This document shows positions 23,819 through 32,744 of a DNA stretch of 64,000 nt, piece after piece. This DNA is from Demequina maris (GTDB lineage Bacteria > Actinomycetota > Actinomycetes > Actinomycetales > Demequinaceae). The position numbers were made by a program, and so were the translations under genes. The notes beneath the pieces are model-generated. The model made no database searches. It worked only from the letters and a program-made list of their open reading frames with translations, and had not been told where the DNA came from. Each line of letters begins with the position of its first letter. Within the stretch, counting starts at the first letter, position 1. The stretch is from the NCBI RefSeq assembly GCF_000971155.1, contig NZ_BBLX01000007.1, forward strand, positions 1 to 64,000. The letters are read 5' to 3'.

Positions 23819-24405
23819 GGCGTCGCTCCCGCGAACGCGGGGACGGGGGTCTCGGCGAGCGACGGCACCACGGTCGTGACCGCCTCCGCGACGAGCGCGC
23901 CGATGGTGCGGCTCGTGCCCTCGAGTGCCCACGAGAACAGCACGGTCGTGATCGCGGCGAGGCACGCGGCCGCGGCGATCCGCATCCCGGTCCCGCCGCC
24001 GGGGGGTGCGGCGGCCTCGACGATCGCGGCCTCGGTCGCGGCGGTGTTGGCCGCCATGCCGGCCTGCAGCTCGGGCTCGCGCGCGGCGATGGCGATCCCG
24101 CGACGGGCGGACGCGGTGGGCTCCTGGTCGAGCAGCGGCACGAGCGACAGGAGGCCGCGCGCGACCCGCTCGATCGCGGGGAGGTCGACCGGCTGGGCGG
24201 CCACGGCCGCGGCGATGACGGGGTCGAACGGGTCGTCGAGGAGCACCCGCTCCTTGGTGGGGAAGTGGCGGAAGAACGTCATGTGGCTGACGCCCGCGGC
24301 GGCCGCGATCTCCTCGACTGTGACCGCGCGGTAGCCGCGGGCCTCGAACAGGTCGAGCGCGGCGGACTGGAGACGGGCACGGGTGGCCTCGGCGCGAGTG
24401 GTCAT
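23815..24405 (-). CDS. TetR-family regulator of the ABC exporter
   Basis: 196 residues; [58 protein letters not shown]. The start at 24405 keeps the palindromic operator upstream; an in-frame ATG at 24429 would place the operator inside the gene and is less likely. It heads a three-gene operon with the ATPase and permease through 4-bp stop/start overlaps. Confidence 0.87.
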   Translation of the reverse strand: MTTRAEATRARLQSAALDLFEARGYRAVTVEEIAAAAGVSHMTFFRHFPTKERVLLDDPFDPVIAAAVAAQPVDLPAIERVARGLLSLVPLLDQEPTASARRGIAIAAREPELQAGMAANTAATEAAIVEAAAPPGGGTGMRIAAAACLAAITTVLFSWALEGTSRTIGALVAEAVTTVVPSLAETPVPAFAGATP

Positions 24406-24409
24406 GCCA

Positions 24410-24427
24410 TTAGTGTTAGTCACTAAC
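24410..24427 (-). promoter_or_regulatory. TetR operator
   Basis: TTAGTG-N5-CACTAA (24410-24426) overlaps the tighter dyad GTTAGT-C-ACTAAC (24415-24427). It sits 5 nt before the TetR ATG and about 27 nt before the -10 of the divergent cupin gene, so it could control both. Confidence 0.65.
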
Positions 24428-24453
24428 ATCTAGTGCGCAACCGGTGCGGGCGC

Positions 24454-24459
24454 TACGGT
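24454..24459 (+). promoter_or_regulatory. Leaderless -10 (TACGGT) of the cupin gene
   Basis: TACGGT, GCCCGG, ATG at 24466. Confidence 0.55.
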
Positions 24460-24465
24460 GCCCGG

Positions 24466-24894
24466 ATGGGTGACTACCAGGTGCTGGAGATGGGCGCGCT
24501 CGACGAGTGGCGCGGCCACCACGGCGGCTTCCAGCCGCACACGCTCCGCGACGGCCGCCGCGTCGTCGACCACGAGCTGACGATGCAGTACATCGGGATG
24601 ACCGCGAACGCCTTCGTCCCCGGCGAGGAGGCCGGCTACTGGCACACGCATCGCGACATCGAGGAGCTCTACGTGTTCCTCGCGGGGCACGGGCAGATGG
24701 CGCTCGACGACGAGGTGGTCGACGTGGGACCCGGCACCGCGGTGCGCGTGGGCCAGGGGGTGTGGCGCACGTGGAGATGCGTGCCCGACAGCCCCGAGCC
24801 GATGCGGTGGTTCTGCATCCGCGCGGGCGGCGGCGAGCTGCCGCATCTGCCCGACGACGCGACGCGCGACGAGGGCCGCCCGTCGCCCTGGTGA
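24466..24894 (+). CDS. Cupin-domain protein
   Basis: 142 residues with a single cupin barrel: GYWHTHRDIEELYVFLAGHGQMALDD supplies the G(x)5HxH(x)3-4E metal motif, and VGPGTAVRVGQGVWRTWRC the second motif. Probably a metal-binding enzyme or sensor of unknown substrate. It is divergent from the TetR/ABC operon and may share its operator. An earlier GTG at 24433 is possible but conflicts with the promoter. Confidence 0.82.
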   Translation: MGDYQVLEMGALDEWRGHHGGFQPHTLRDGRRVVDHELTMQYIGMTANAFVPGEEAGYWHTHRDIEELYVFLAGHGQMALDDEVVDVGPGTAVRVGQGVWRTWRCVPDSPEPMRWFCIRAGGGELPHLPDDATRDEGRPSPW

Positions 24895-24912
24895 CGACGG
24901 ACGGCCCTGCCG

Positions 24913-24921
24913 GGACGATGC
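24913..24921 (-). repeat. GCATCGTCC copy after the DHA2 transporter gene
   Basis: Six nt past the transporter stop and sense-oriented to it; it lies between two convergent genes. Confidence 0.7.
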
Positions 24922-24927
24922 GGCCGG

Positions 24928-26361
24928 TCAGGCCGCGGCGAGAGCCGGGGCCGGCGCGGTGTCCGCGGCCGGCGCCGTCCCGAGCTCCACGCGACGCGAG
25001 GGCAGGAGCGTGGCGACCGCGGTGGTGACGGCGAGGATGGCCGCGCCCCACAGGACGGCGGTCTGCGCCGCGTCGGTGTAGCCAGTGGGGGTGAGCTCGC
25101 CGCCCACGCCGGTGAACACCGCGGTCAGCACGGCGATGCCGAGCGCGACGCCGATCTCGCGGACGGTGGCGTTGGTGCCGGACGCCTTGGCGTGGTCCTC
25201 GTCCCGCATGTGCGCGAGCACGGCCGTGGCGAGCGGGGCGAACACGAGCCCCATGCCCACGCCGCAGGCCACGAAGCCGGGCACGAGCTCCCCGTACGCG
25301 ACCGCCGGGTCGAGCGTGAGGCCGATCCACGCGAGGCCCGCGGACTGGAGCGCGACGCCCGCGGTGACGAGCGTGCGGGTGCCGACGCGGGGCGCGACGA
25401 TGCCGGTGAGCGGGGCCACGAACAGCGGCGCCATGGTCCACGGCATGGTCATCGCGCCGGCCTCGAGGGGCGACTTGCCCTGCACCACCTGCAGGAACTG
25501 GATCAGGATGAAGACCGCCCCGAAGATCCCGATGGAGAACATCAGGCCCACCGCGTTCGCGACCGAGAACGACCGGTCGCGGAACAGGCCGAGCGGCAGC
25601 AGCGGGTCGCGCGTGCGGGCCTCCCACGCGAGGAAGCCGAGCAGCAGCACCGCGCCGCCGACGAGGCCCGAGAGCACCTGCGGCGAGGTCCAGCCCGCAT
25701 CGTTCCCGCGCACGATCCCGAAGACCAGGCCGAACACCGCCGTCATGCCCAGCCCGAGTCCGACGAGGTCGAGGCGCACGCGGTCGCCGCGGGTCTCCGT
25801 GAGGAACGCGCGGATGAGCACCAGCGCGAGGACGCCCACGGGGACGTTGAGCCAGAAGATCGCGTGCCAGGTGAGGCCCTCGACCACGGCGCCGCCGATG
25901 AGCGGGCCCACCGCGACGCCGAGGCCGGCGACGCCGCCCCAGATGCCGATCGCGAGCGGGCGCATCCGCGCGGAGACGTTGGTCGACAGGATCGCCAGGG
26001 ACAGCGGCATGAGGGCCGCCCCGCCGATGCCCTGGAGCACGCGGGCGGCGATGAGCGCCTCCGCGGTGGGGGCGAGCGCGCACAGGATCGAGGCGATCGT
26101 GAACAGCGCGACGCCGCCGGAGAAGACCCGGCGGCGGCCGAAGCGGTCGCCGAGCGCGACCGCCATGAGGATCATGCTCGCGAACGCGAGCGAGTAGCCG
26201 TTGATGAACCACTGCAGCTGCTCGAGCGTGGCGTCGAGGTCGGTCGCGAGGACCGGCAGCGCGTTGGTGACGACGAGGTTGTCGAGGCTCGCCATGAAGG
26301 CGGGGATCGACGCCGCGAGGACCACGAGGCCCACGGGCGTCCGGCGTGACGTGGTTGACAT
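24928..26361 (-). CDS. MFS drug transporter, DHA2/EmrB-QacA type
   Basis: 477 residues with about 14 membrane segments. Motif A is ALGDRFGRRRVFSGG, motif C is GVAGLGVAVGPLIGGAVV, and the opening FMASLDNLVVTNALPVLATDL is the family D1 motif. It would expel drugs or metabolites with protons. GGGAGGGAAC directly precedes the ATG at 26361. The divergent TetR gene and the two-site operator between them indicate repression by that regulator. Confidence 0.9.
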   Translation of the reverse strand: MSTTSRRTPVGLVVLAASIPAFMASLDNLVVTNALPVLATDLDATLEQLQWFINGYSLAFASMILMAVALGDRFGRRRVFSGGVALFTIASILCALAPTAEALIAARVLQGIGGAALMPLSLAILSTNVSARMRPLAIGIWGGVAGLGVAVGPLIGGAVVEGLTWHAIFWLNVPVGVLALVLIRAFLTETRGDRVRLDLVGLGLGMTAVFGLVFGIVRGNDAGWTSPQVLSGLVGGAVLLLGFLAWEARTRDPLLPLGLFRDRSFSVANAVGLMFSIGIFGAVFILIQFLQVVQGKSPLEAGAMTMPWTMAPLFVAPLTGIVAPRVGTRTLVTAGVALQSAGLAWIGLTLDPAVAYGELVPGFVACGVGMGLVFAPLATAVLAHMRDEDHAKASGTNATVREIGVALGIAVLTAVFTGVGGELTPTGYTDAAQTAVLWGAAILAVTTAVATLLPSRRVELGTAPAADTAPAPALAAA

Positions 26362-26395
26362 GTTCCCTCCCAAGGGTGGCGGTTCCGCCTGATGA

Positions 26396-26443
26396 GTAAT
26401 CAATTGATTACTACATTCGACACGCTAGTAATCGCTTGATAAC
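26396..26443 (+). promoter_or_regulatory. Double TetR operator
   Basis: Perfect 16-bp palindrome GTAATCAATTGATTAC (26396-26411) and a 13/16 copy GTAATCGCTTGATAAC (26428-26443), centres 32 bp apart, about three helical turns. They fill the divergent region between the MFS and TetR genes. Confidence 0.8.
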
Positions 26444-26451
26444 CTGTCAAC

Positions 26452-27066
26452 ATGAGCACCGCAGAAGGCCGCCTGACCAGCGACGACAGGCGCGAGCAGA
26501 TCCTCGCCGCCGCCACCGTGGTGTTCGGGGAACGTGGCTACGCCGGCGGTACGACCGACGCGATCGCGCGGCAGGCGGGCATCTCGCAGGCCTACGTCGT
26601 GCGCATGTTCGGCTCCAAGGAGAAGCTCTTCCTCGAGGTGGCGCAGCGCGCGACCGGCCGCCTGCGGGCGGCGTTCCGCGAGATCATCGCCGGGTTCACG
26701 GGCGCCGAGTCGAACCTCGAGCGCCAGGTGCTGCTCGGGCGCGCGTACGGGGAGCTGGTCGCGGACCGCGGGACCCTGCTGACCCTGCTGCACCTGTTCG
26801 GTCTGGGCCAGGACCCCGTGTTCGGGCCCGAGGCGCGCGAGAGCTTCCTCGACGTCTACCGGATCATCCGCGACGAGGCGGGGTTCTCGGCCGAGGAGGC
26901 CACCCAGTTCTTCGCACGCGGGATGCTCAACACGATCCTGCTCGCGCTGCGCATGCCGGACGTCAAGGACGACCCGCGGGCCTTCGAGCTCCTCAGCTCC
27001 TCGATGGGCGAGCAGTGCGAGACGATCCTCGCGAGCTTCGAGGCGCAGGCCTCACTCGGCGCCTGA
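26452..27066 (+). CDS. TetR-family regulator of the DHA2 transporter
   Basis: 204 residues with HTH RREQILAAATVVFGERGYAGGTTDAIARQAGISQAYVVRMFGSKEKLF (about residues 13-60) and an all-helical ligand domain. It is divergent from the exporter with the double operator between, the normal layout for a repressor released by the exported compound. Its last 15 bp overlap the 3' end of the convergent histidine kinase gene. Confidence 0.9.
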   Translation: MSTAEGRLTSDDRREQILAAATVVFGERGYAGGTTDAIARQAGISQAYVVRMFGSKEKLFLEVAQRATGRLRAAFREIIAGFTGAESNLERQVLLGRAYGELVADRGTLLTLLHLFGLGQDPVFGPEARESFLDVYRIIRDEAGFSAEEATQFFARGMLNTILLALRMPDVKDDPRAFELLSSSMGEQCETILASFEAQASLGA

Positions 27067-28479
27067 CGCCGCCACCTCCGCGGCGGCCGCCGGCAGGCTG
27101 ATCCGCACCGTGGTGCCGTCGCCCTCGATCGACTCGACCGCGAGCGTCCCGCCGTGCACGGCGACGATCGCCGCGGTGATCGCGAGCCCGAGCCCCGATC
27201 CGCCGGTGGCGCGGGCGCGGGAGTGGTCCCCGCGCACGAAGCGCTCGGTCGCACGCTCGGCGACCTCGGGCGCCATGCCCGGGCCGTCGTCGACGACCTC
27301 GACCAGGGCGGTGCCGTCGTCCTCCCGCACGCGCACGGTGACGTGATCGCCGCCGTGGACCGCGGCGTTCGTGACCACGTTGATGATGGCCTGACGGAGC
27401 CGGTCCGGGTCGCCCTCGATGGTGACGGGAACGGGGGCGTCGAGCGCGAAGACCACGCCCTCGCGGGCCGCGGTCGCGTCGCGCACGACCTCCTCGCACA
27501 CCCGCGAGACGTCGAGCCTGATGGGAGACAGCTGCGGCTCCGCGTCGTAGCGCGCGAGCTCGAGCATGTCCTCGACGAGGCGGCGCATGCGGCCGGCCTC
27601 GGCCTCGGTCCGCGTCCACGCGTCGGCCACGTCCTCGTCGCGCGCGAGCGCGCCGCGGCGGTACAGCTCGGCGTAGCCCAGGACGGTCGTGAGCGGGGTG
27701 CGCAGCTCGTGGGAGGCGTCCGCCACGAACTCGCGCAGCCGCTCCTCCGAGCGGCGGCGCTCGTCGATCGCGTCGGTGAGCGTGTCGACCATCGTGTTGA
27801 GCGAGGACGCGAGCTCCGCCGACTCGCTCCCGCGGCCCGCGCCCTCGAGGCGCACGTCGAGGTCGCCGTCCGCGATCTGCTTGGACGCGTCGACCATGCG
27901 CCGCATCGGGGCGATGCCGAGGCTGATGACCCACCAGCCGACGACCGCCAGGCCCGCGAGGATCGCCACGAGGCCCAGCCCCTCGATCAGGACGAGGCGG
28001 CGGGTGGTGGCCTCCACCGAGTCGAGCGAGATCGCGGTGATGTCGGTGCCGAAGCTGGTGGCCTTGGCGAGCACGCGGTACTCGCCGTCGCCCTCCGACG
28101 CGGGCACGGTGACGTACAGCGAGCCGCTCGTCGGCAGCGTGACGCCGTCGAGCGAGGGGTACGAGTCGTCCGCGTCCGCGAGGTTGGGCGCGTAGAAGAT
28201 GAAGAAGCGTCCCGAGCTGTCGACCGCGCCGCGCAGGACGTCGGACGGGCGCGACGCCTCGTCCACCTCGTCGGCGTTGTCGCCGTCGCCCGCCAGGCGC
28301 GGCTCGCTGCGGGACGCGACCGGCCCGGAGGAGGACGCGAGGCGCTCGTCGAGCTGGTTCACCAGGAACGAGTGGGTGACGATCGTGACGACGAGCGCGA
28401 TCGCGACCGCGATCGCGGCGATGGCACCCAGCCCGATGAGCACGCGCGAGCGGAGGGTGAGGCCCTGCGGACGGGTCAC
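27052..28479 (-). CDS. Sensor histidine kinase
   Basis: 475 residues. Two membrane helices (about 14-36 and 163-187) enclose an extracytoplasmic sensor of about 125 residues. A HAMP segment follows, then the dimerisation box DASHELRTPL with H257, N box IINVVTNAAVHGG, and G boxes DDGPGMAPE and GSGLGLAI. It phosphorylates the response regulator whose stop overlaps its GTG start (GTGA, 28476-28479). The signal is unknown; the regulon suggested by neighbouring boxes is the DUF4956/VTC cluster. Confidence 0.92.
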   Translation of the reverse strand: MTRPQGLTLRSRVLIGLGAIAAIAVAIALVVTIVTHSFLVNQLDERLASSSGPVASRSEPRLAGDGDNADEVDEASRPSDVLRGAVDSSGRFFIFYAPNLADADDSYPSLDGVTLPTSGSLYVTVPASEGDGEYRVLAKATSFGTDITAISLDSVEATTRRLVLIEGLGLVAILAGLAVVGWWVISLGIAPMRRMVDASKQIADGDLDVRLEGAGRGSESAELASSLNTMVDTLTDAIDERRRSEERLREFVADASHELRTPLTTVLGYAELYRRGALARDEDVADAWTRTEAEAGRMRRLVEDMLELARYDAEPQLSPIRLDVSRVCEEVVRDATAAREGVVFALDAPVPVTIEGDPDRLRQAIINVVTNAAVHGGDHVTVRVREDDGTALVEVVDDGPGMAPEVAERATERFVRGDHSRARATGGSGLGLAITAAIVAVHGGTLAVESIEGDGTTVRISLPAAAAEVAASGAE

Positions 28480-29159
28480 GGCAGCCTCAGCGTGTAGCCC
28501 ACCCCACGGATCGTGTGGATGAGCTTGGGGTCGACCGTGTCGACCTTGCGGCGCACGTAGCCGATGTAGGTCTCGACGACGCCCGGGTCGTCGTCGCGCG
28601 AGTAGCCCCACACGCCCTCGAGGAGCTGGCCGCGCGACAGCACGCGCCCGGTGTTCTGCATGAGGTGGCGCAGGAGGTTGTACTCGGTCGGGGACAGCTG
28701 GATCTCCACGCCGGCGCGGGTGACGCGGTGGGCGACGTCGTCGAGCTCGAGGTCGGCGACGCGGTAGACGTCCGAGGCGCTCGGCGCGCGCTCGACGCGG
28801 CGCGAGACGGCCTCGACGCGGGCGACGAGCTCGTCCAGGTTGAACGGCTTCTCGAGGTAGTCGTCGCCGCCGATGGTGAGGCCCTCGACCTTGTCCTTCG
28901 CGCTGTCGCGCGCGGTGAGGAAGATGATGGGCGTGCGGTCCCCGGACTCGCGCAGGCGGCGCGTCACCGCGAAGCCGTCAAGCCCCGGCATCATCACGTC
29001 GAGCACGATGAGGTCCGGGCGCTGCTCGCGTACGGCCTTGAGGCCGGCCTGCCCGTCGCTCGCGTCGGACACCTCGTAGCCCTCGTAGCGCAGCGCGGCG
29101 CAGAGCATCATGCGGAGGTTGTCCTCGTCGTCGACCACGAGGATGCGTCGTTCAGCCAT
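28476..29159 (-). CDS. OmpR/PhoB-family response regulator
   Basis: 227 residues: receiver with acidic pair D10-D11, phosphoacceptor D54 (LDVMMPGLDG), TARD and K in LEKPFN, then a C-terminal winged helix (LSPTEYNLLRHLMQNTGRVLSRGQLLEGVWG). It should bind tandem direct repeats. Three TCNCAG-type boxes with an 11-bp period flank this gene and the DUF4956 cluster. The start at 29159 (MAERRILVVDDE) matches the family. Confidence 0.92.
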   Translation of the reverse strand: MAERRILVVDDEDNLRMMLCAALRYEGYEVSDASDGQAGLKAVREQRPDLIVLDVMMPGLDGFAVTRRLRESGDRTPIIFLTARDSAKDKVEGLTIGGDDYLEKPFNLDELVARVEAVSRRVERAPSASDVYRVADLELDDVAHRVTRAGVEIQLSPTEYNLLRHLMQNTGRVLSRGQLLEGVWGYSRDDDPGVVETYIGYVRRKVDTVDPKLIHTIRGVGYTLRLP

Positions 29160-29191
29160 GGCCCCAGTATCCCCGCACAACCTCACGGTTT

Positions 29192-29209
29192 GCTGGGAGG
29201 ACCCTGGGC
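29192..29209 (-). promoter_or_regulatory. Response-regulator box facing the two-component operon
   Basis: On the minus strand GCCCAGGGTCCTCCCAGC has CCCAG twice with an 11-bp period, a typical OmpR/PhoB direct repeat, 33 bp before the regulator start. It suggests autoregulation. Confidence 0.55.
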
Positions 29210-29227
29210 GTGGGCCCGGAGCGCCGT

Positions 29228-29266
29228 CCCCAGGAACCCCCGGGCTCCCTCTCAGCGTCCTCCCAG
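29228..29266 (+). promoter_or_regulatory. Response-regulator box facing the DUF4956 operon
   Basis: CAG steps at 29231, 29253 and 29264 keep an 11-bp register (TCTCAGCGTCCTCCCAGG at the core). This resembles the 7-4-7 layout of mycobacterial PhoP boxes, though the identity of the regulator is inferred only from proximity. Confidence 0.55.
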
Positions 29267-29338
29267 GTCCCGTCGGTTAACTCGAGGTGAACATCGGCCA
29301 AGGACGCCGATCCGACGCCCCAGAACCGAGAGGTCACC

Positions 29339-29947
29339 ATGCCCTACTACGCCTTCATCGCCGCCGACCTGATCGCGGTCGCGGTCCTCGTCTTCGGCCT
29401 GTACTTCCCGCGCCACCGGCGCCGCGACCTCATCGTCGCGTTCCTGTCGATCAACGTCGGCGTCATGGGCGTCACGTACGCGATGACGAACGCCGACATC
29501 TCGCTCGGCTTCGGCATGGGCATCTTCGCGGTGCTGTCGATCATCCGCCTCCGCTCGACCGAGATGGACCACGCGGAGATCGCCTACTACTTCACCGCCA
29601 TCGCGCTGGGCCTCCTCGGCGGCTTCCCCGCGCTGTCGCCCACGCTGAGCTTCACCCTCATGGCGGTGCTCCTGGGCGTCATCCTCGTCGGCGACCACCC
29701 GCGCCTGTTCTCGCGCAGCCGCCAGCAGCAGATGGTCCTCGACCAGGCCTTCACGACGGAGGAGGACGCGCGCAACCACCTCGCGCTCCTCCTGGGCGCC
29801 CGCATCGACCGCGTCGCCATCCGCAAGGTCGACCTGCTCAACGAGTCCACCGTGGTCGACGTCCGCTACACGCTCGACGCGGCCGCCGACGCCCCGCTCG
29901 ACGACCGCATCGTCGCCCACGGCGCGCACGCCGAGGTGACGCGATGA
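29339..29947 (+). CDS. DUF4956 membrane protein
   Basis: 202 residues. Four predicted membrane helices in the first 110 residues (FIAADLIAVAVLVFGLYF, GVMGVTYAMTNADISLGFGMGIFAVLSIIRLR) and a cytoplasmic C-terminal domain (about 125-202). The RSTEMDHAEIAYYF segment is typical of DUF4956. The family is regularly found beside VTC-domain genes, as here: its TGA overlaps the ATG of the VTC gene. The function is not established; a partner in polyphosphate or surface-polymer metabolism is inference. RBS GAGAGG precedes the ATG. Confidence 0.82.
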   Translation: MPYYAFIAADLIAVAVLVFGLYFPRHRRRDLIVAFLSINVGVMGVTYAMTNADISLGFGMGIFAVLSIIRLRSTEMDHAEIAYYFTAIALGLLGGFPALSPTLSFTLMAVLLGVILVGDHPRLFSRSRQQQMVLDQAFTTEEDARNHLALLLGARIDRVAIRKVDLLNESTVVDVRYTLDAAADAPLDDRIVAHGAHAEVTR

Positions 29948-30711
29948 TCACCTGGGAGGAGCGCCTCGCGGCGCTGCCGGCCGTGAGCCTGGCCGAGCTC
30001 GAGACCGAGGCCGCCCTGCTCACCCGGGTCGACCGCAAGTACATCGTGTCGCCCGCGGTGTGGGCCGACGTCCTCGCCTCCGTCGACGGGCTCCGCACCC
30101 TCGAGATCAACGGCGAGCGGGCCTTCGGCTACGCGTCCGTCTACTACGACACCCCCGAGCTGGAGTCGTTCCGCGACGCCGCACGGCGCCGGCCGTCCCG
30201 CTACAAGGTCCGCACCCGCGAGTACCTCGACACCGGCGGCCGCGCGATCGAGGTCAAGCTCCGCTCCGCGAAGGGCGAGACCGTCAAGCACCGCGAGTGG
30301 ATCGGCGCCGACGTGGCCCGCGGGCGCGGCCTGGACGCCGAGGCGCGCGACTTCGTGGCCTCGTTCCCCGAGGTCGGCGAGGCCGTGGACCGGCTGGCCC
30401 CGGTCCTCACGACCCGCTACCGCCGGTCGACCCTCGTCGCCGACGGCGCCCGCGTGACGATCGACCGCGACGTGGTCGGCATCGACACCGACGGCGATCG
30501 GATCGGCTTCGGCGGCGCGCTCATCGTCGAGACCAAGTCCTCCCTGCGGGCGGGCGACGTCGACCGTGCCCTGTGGGCGCGCGGCGTGCGCCCCAGCCGC
30601 GTCTCCAAGTACTGCACCACGCTCGCCGCGCTGCAGCCCGGGCTCCCGGCGAACCGCTGGTCCCGCACGCTGCGCCGGCACCTGACCCACGCTGCCGCGA
30701 TCGCGGCCTGA
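29944..30711 (+). CDS. VTC-domain protein (polyphosphate polymerase-like)
   Basis: 255 residues with the VTC fold: LLTRVDRKYIVS near the start, GYASVYYDTPELESFRDAARRRPSRYKVRTREY, then AIEVKLRSAKGETVKHR and VETKSSL. These give the basic residues and the paired acidic metal ligands of the triphosphate-tunnel architecture. Yeast VTC makes polyphosphate; bacterial members lack experimental proof for most clusters. No membrane segment; it presumably docks on the DUF4956 partner (inference). Translation is coupled by the ATGA overlap. Confidence 0.82.
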   Translation: MITWEERLAALPAVSLAELETEAALLTRVDRKYIVSPAVWADVLASVDGLRTLEINGERAFGYASVYYDTPELESFRDAARRRPSRYKVRTREYLDTGGRAIEVKLRSAKGETVKHREWIGADVARGRGLDAEARDFVASFPEVGEAVDRLAPVLTTRYRRSTLVADGARVTIDRDVVGIDTDGDRIGFGGALIVETKSSLRAGDVDRALWARGVRPSRVSKYCTTLAALQPGLPANRWSRTLRRHLTHAAAIAA

Positions 30712-30728
30712 CCCGAGAGGCGTTCCCC

Positions 30729-32585
30729 ATGCGCAAGCCCACCACCGCCCTGGCCGGCATCCTCGCCGGCACCCTGCTCCTCGCCGGGTGCTCGACGTCG
30801 ACCGGCACGGGCTCCGACACGACGACCACCACCTCCGACGACACCACGACGTCGACCACGACCACCACCACCTCGGCCACCTCGAGCGAGCTCACCGAGG
30901 TCTCGTACGAGGACCTCGACGTCAAGGACGTCGACCTCTCGATCGACACCGCGGGCGCGACCGCGATCACGCTGTCCGACTCCGGCTCGACCGGCGGCGA
31001 CGGCGTGGCCGTCGACGGCGACACCGTGACGATCACCGCGGGCGGCACGTACGTGCTGTCCGGCTCCCTGTCCGCCGGCCAGGTCGTGGTCGACACCGAC
31101 GACGAGGACGTCAACCTCGTGCTCGACGGCGTCGACATCACCTCCGCCGACACGGCGGCCATCGACATCGAGAACGCCGACGAGGTCGTGATCTGGCTCG
31201 AGGCGGGCTCGACCAACACGCTCGCCGACGCGGCGGACGCCACCGCCGCGACGGACGAGGAGTCCGACGCCCCGAACGCGACGCTGTACTCGACCGCCGA
31301 CCTGTGGATCGCCGGCGAGGGCACCCTCACCGTCGACGCCGTGGCCGAGGACGGCATCGCCTCCAAGGACGGCCTCGTGATCGAGTCCGGCACCCTCGAC
31401 GTGACCGCGGCGGACGACGGCATCCGCGGCAAGGACTTCCTCGTCATCAAGGACGGCGACATCACGGTCGACGCCGACGGCGACGCTCTCAAGTCCACCA
31501 ACGAGTCCCTCGACGAGGAGACCGCGGTGGGCGTGGTGTGGATCTCGGGCGGCACGCTCGACCTCACCTCGGGCGTCGACGGCATCGACGCGGTCAACCA
31601 GGTCACCGTCGAGGGAGGCGAGCTCGCGATCGCGGCCGGCGATGACGGCATCACCACCGACGGCGTGCTCCGCGTCGCGGACGGCACCGTCGACATCTCG
31701 ACCTCGGTCGAGGGCCTCGAAGGCGGCGTCATCCTGCTCTCCGGCGGCACCGGCACCATCAAGTCCAGCGACGACGGGCTCAACGTGAGCTCCGGCTCGT
31801 CGACCTCCGGCTCCGCCGGCCAGGACGCGGGCACCATGGGCGGCGGCCAGATGGGCGACGGCACGATGCCCGAGCGTCCGAGCGGTGACATGGGCGGCCG
31901 CGGCGGCCCGGGCTCCTCGACCGACGGCACCACCACGGACACGACCACGGACACGACCGGCACCACCGACGCCACGAGCGCCTCGGTGACCACCGCGGAC
32001 TACTCGACCGACGCATCGTCCACCGACGCCACCGTGACCACCGTCGCGGGCGGCGGCGGCATGGGCGGCGGCATGGATCAGGCGGAGGACGGCCGCTACC
32101 TCGAGATCTCGGGCGGCACCTGGTACATCGACGCGGACGGCGACGGCATCGACTCGAACGGCACCGCGACCATGACCGGCGGCACCGTCGTGGTCGACGG
32201 GCCCACCAACAGCGGCAACGGTGCGATCGACGTCAACGGCGAGTTCACCATCACCGGCGGCACCCTCGCGGCGTCGGGCTCCTCGGGCATGCTCGAGGCC
32301 CCGACCGCGAGCGGTGACCAGGGCGTGCTCACCGTCACCTTCGCCTCGGCGATCGCGGACGGCACGGCCATCACCGTGACCGACGCGGACGGCGACCAGG
32401 TGGCGACGTTCACCACCGGCAAGATCTCGCAGTCGCTGGTGCTGTCGACGGACGGCATCGTGTCGGGCGACACGTACACGATCTCGACCGGCGGCACCGT
32501 GAGCGGCACCGCGGTGGCCGGCGGGCTCGTGCTCGGCGATGCCGCCTCGGGCGGCAGCGACCTCGGCACCCTGAAGGCCGACTGA
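30729..32585 (+). CDS. Cthe_2159-type (DUF4353) beta-helix lipoprotein
   Basis: 618 residues. Lipoprotein signal with lipobox LLLAGCS (Cys near 20), a Thr/Ser-rich stalk (about 25-50), then parallel beta-helix-like repeats with recurring D-G-I and G-G-T turns (AAGDDGITTDGVLRVADGTVD, DADGDGIDSNGTATMTGGT). This matches carbohydrate-binding Cthe_2159 proteins. A Gly/Met and Thr/Asp-rich insertion (about 360-455) interrupts the domain. It is surface-anchored and probably binds a polysaccharide with Ca2+. It lies 17 bp after the VTC gene with RBS GAGAGG. Confidence 0.8.
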   Translation: MRKPTTALAGILAGTLLLAGCSTSTGTGSDTTTTTSDDTTTSTTTTTTSATSSELTEVSYEDLDVKDVDLSIDTAGATAITLSDSGSTGGDGVAVDGDTVTITAGGTYVLSGSLSAGQVVVDTDDEDVNLVLDGVDITSADTAAIDIENADEVVIWLEAGSTNTLADAADATAATDEESDAPNATLYSTADLWIAGEGTLTVDAVAEDGIASKDGLVIESGTLDVTAADDGIRGKDFLVIKDGDITVDADGDALKSTNESLDEETAVGVVWISGGTLDLTSGVDGIDAVNQVTVEGGELAIAAGDDGITTDGVLRVADGTVDISTSVEGLEGGVILLSGGTGTIKSSDDGLNVSSGSSTSGSAGQDAGTMGGGQMGDGTMPERPSGDMGGRGGPGSSTDGTTTDTTTDTTGTTDATSASVTTADYSTDASSTDATVTTVAGGGGMGGGMDQAEDGRYLEISGGTWYIDADGDGIDSNGTATMTGGTVVVDGPTNSGNGAIDVNGEFTITGGTLAASGSSGMLEAPTASGDQGVLTVTFASAIADGTAITVTDADGDQVATFTTGKISQSLVLSTDGIVSGDTYTISTGGTVSGTAVAGGLVLGDAASGGSDLGTLKAD

Positions 32586-32614
32586 CCCGGCTCACGCGTC
32601 CCGACGCGATGCCG

Positions 32615-32700
32615 AGCGCTCCTCCACACGGAGCCCCCGTGGACCCGCACGATTCGATCGTGTTCCCGTTCACACCAGGGGATTCGTGTGGAGGAGCGCT
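32615..32700 (+). repeat. 16-bp inverted repeat with nested hairpin
   Basis: AGCGCTCCTCCACACG (32615-32630) is perfectly inverted at 32685-32700. The 54-bp interior holds CACGAT-TCG-ATCGTG (about 32648-32662). CGTGTGGAGG recurs directly at 32706. It lies 30 bp after the lipoprotein stop and may be a terminator or RNA element. Confidence 0.65.
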
Positions 32701-32744
32701 TCGCGCGTGTGGAGGGGTGCACGGGCCGGGGACTCCCCGAGACC

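Noticed and set aside
24406-24429. Longer TetR start at 24429
   Set aside because: It would put the palindromic operator within the coding region.
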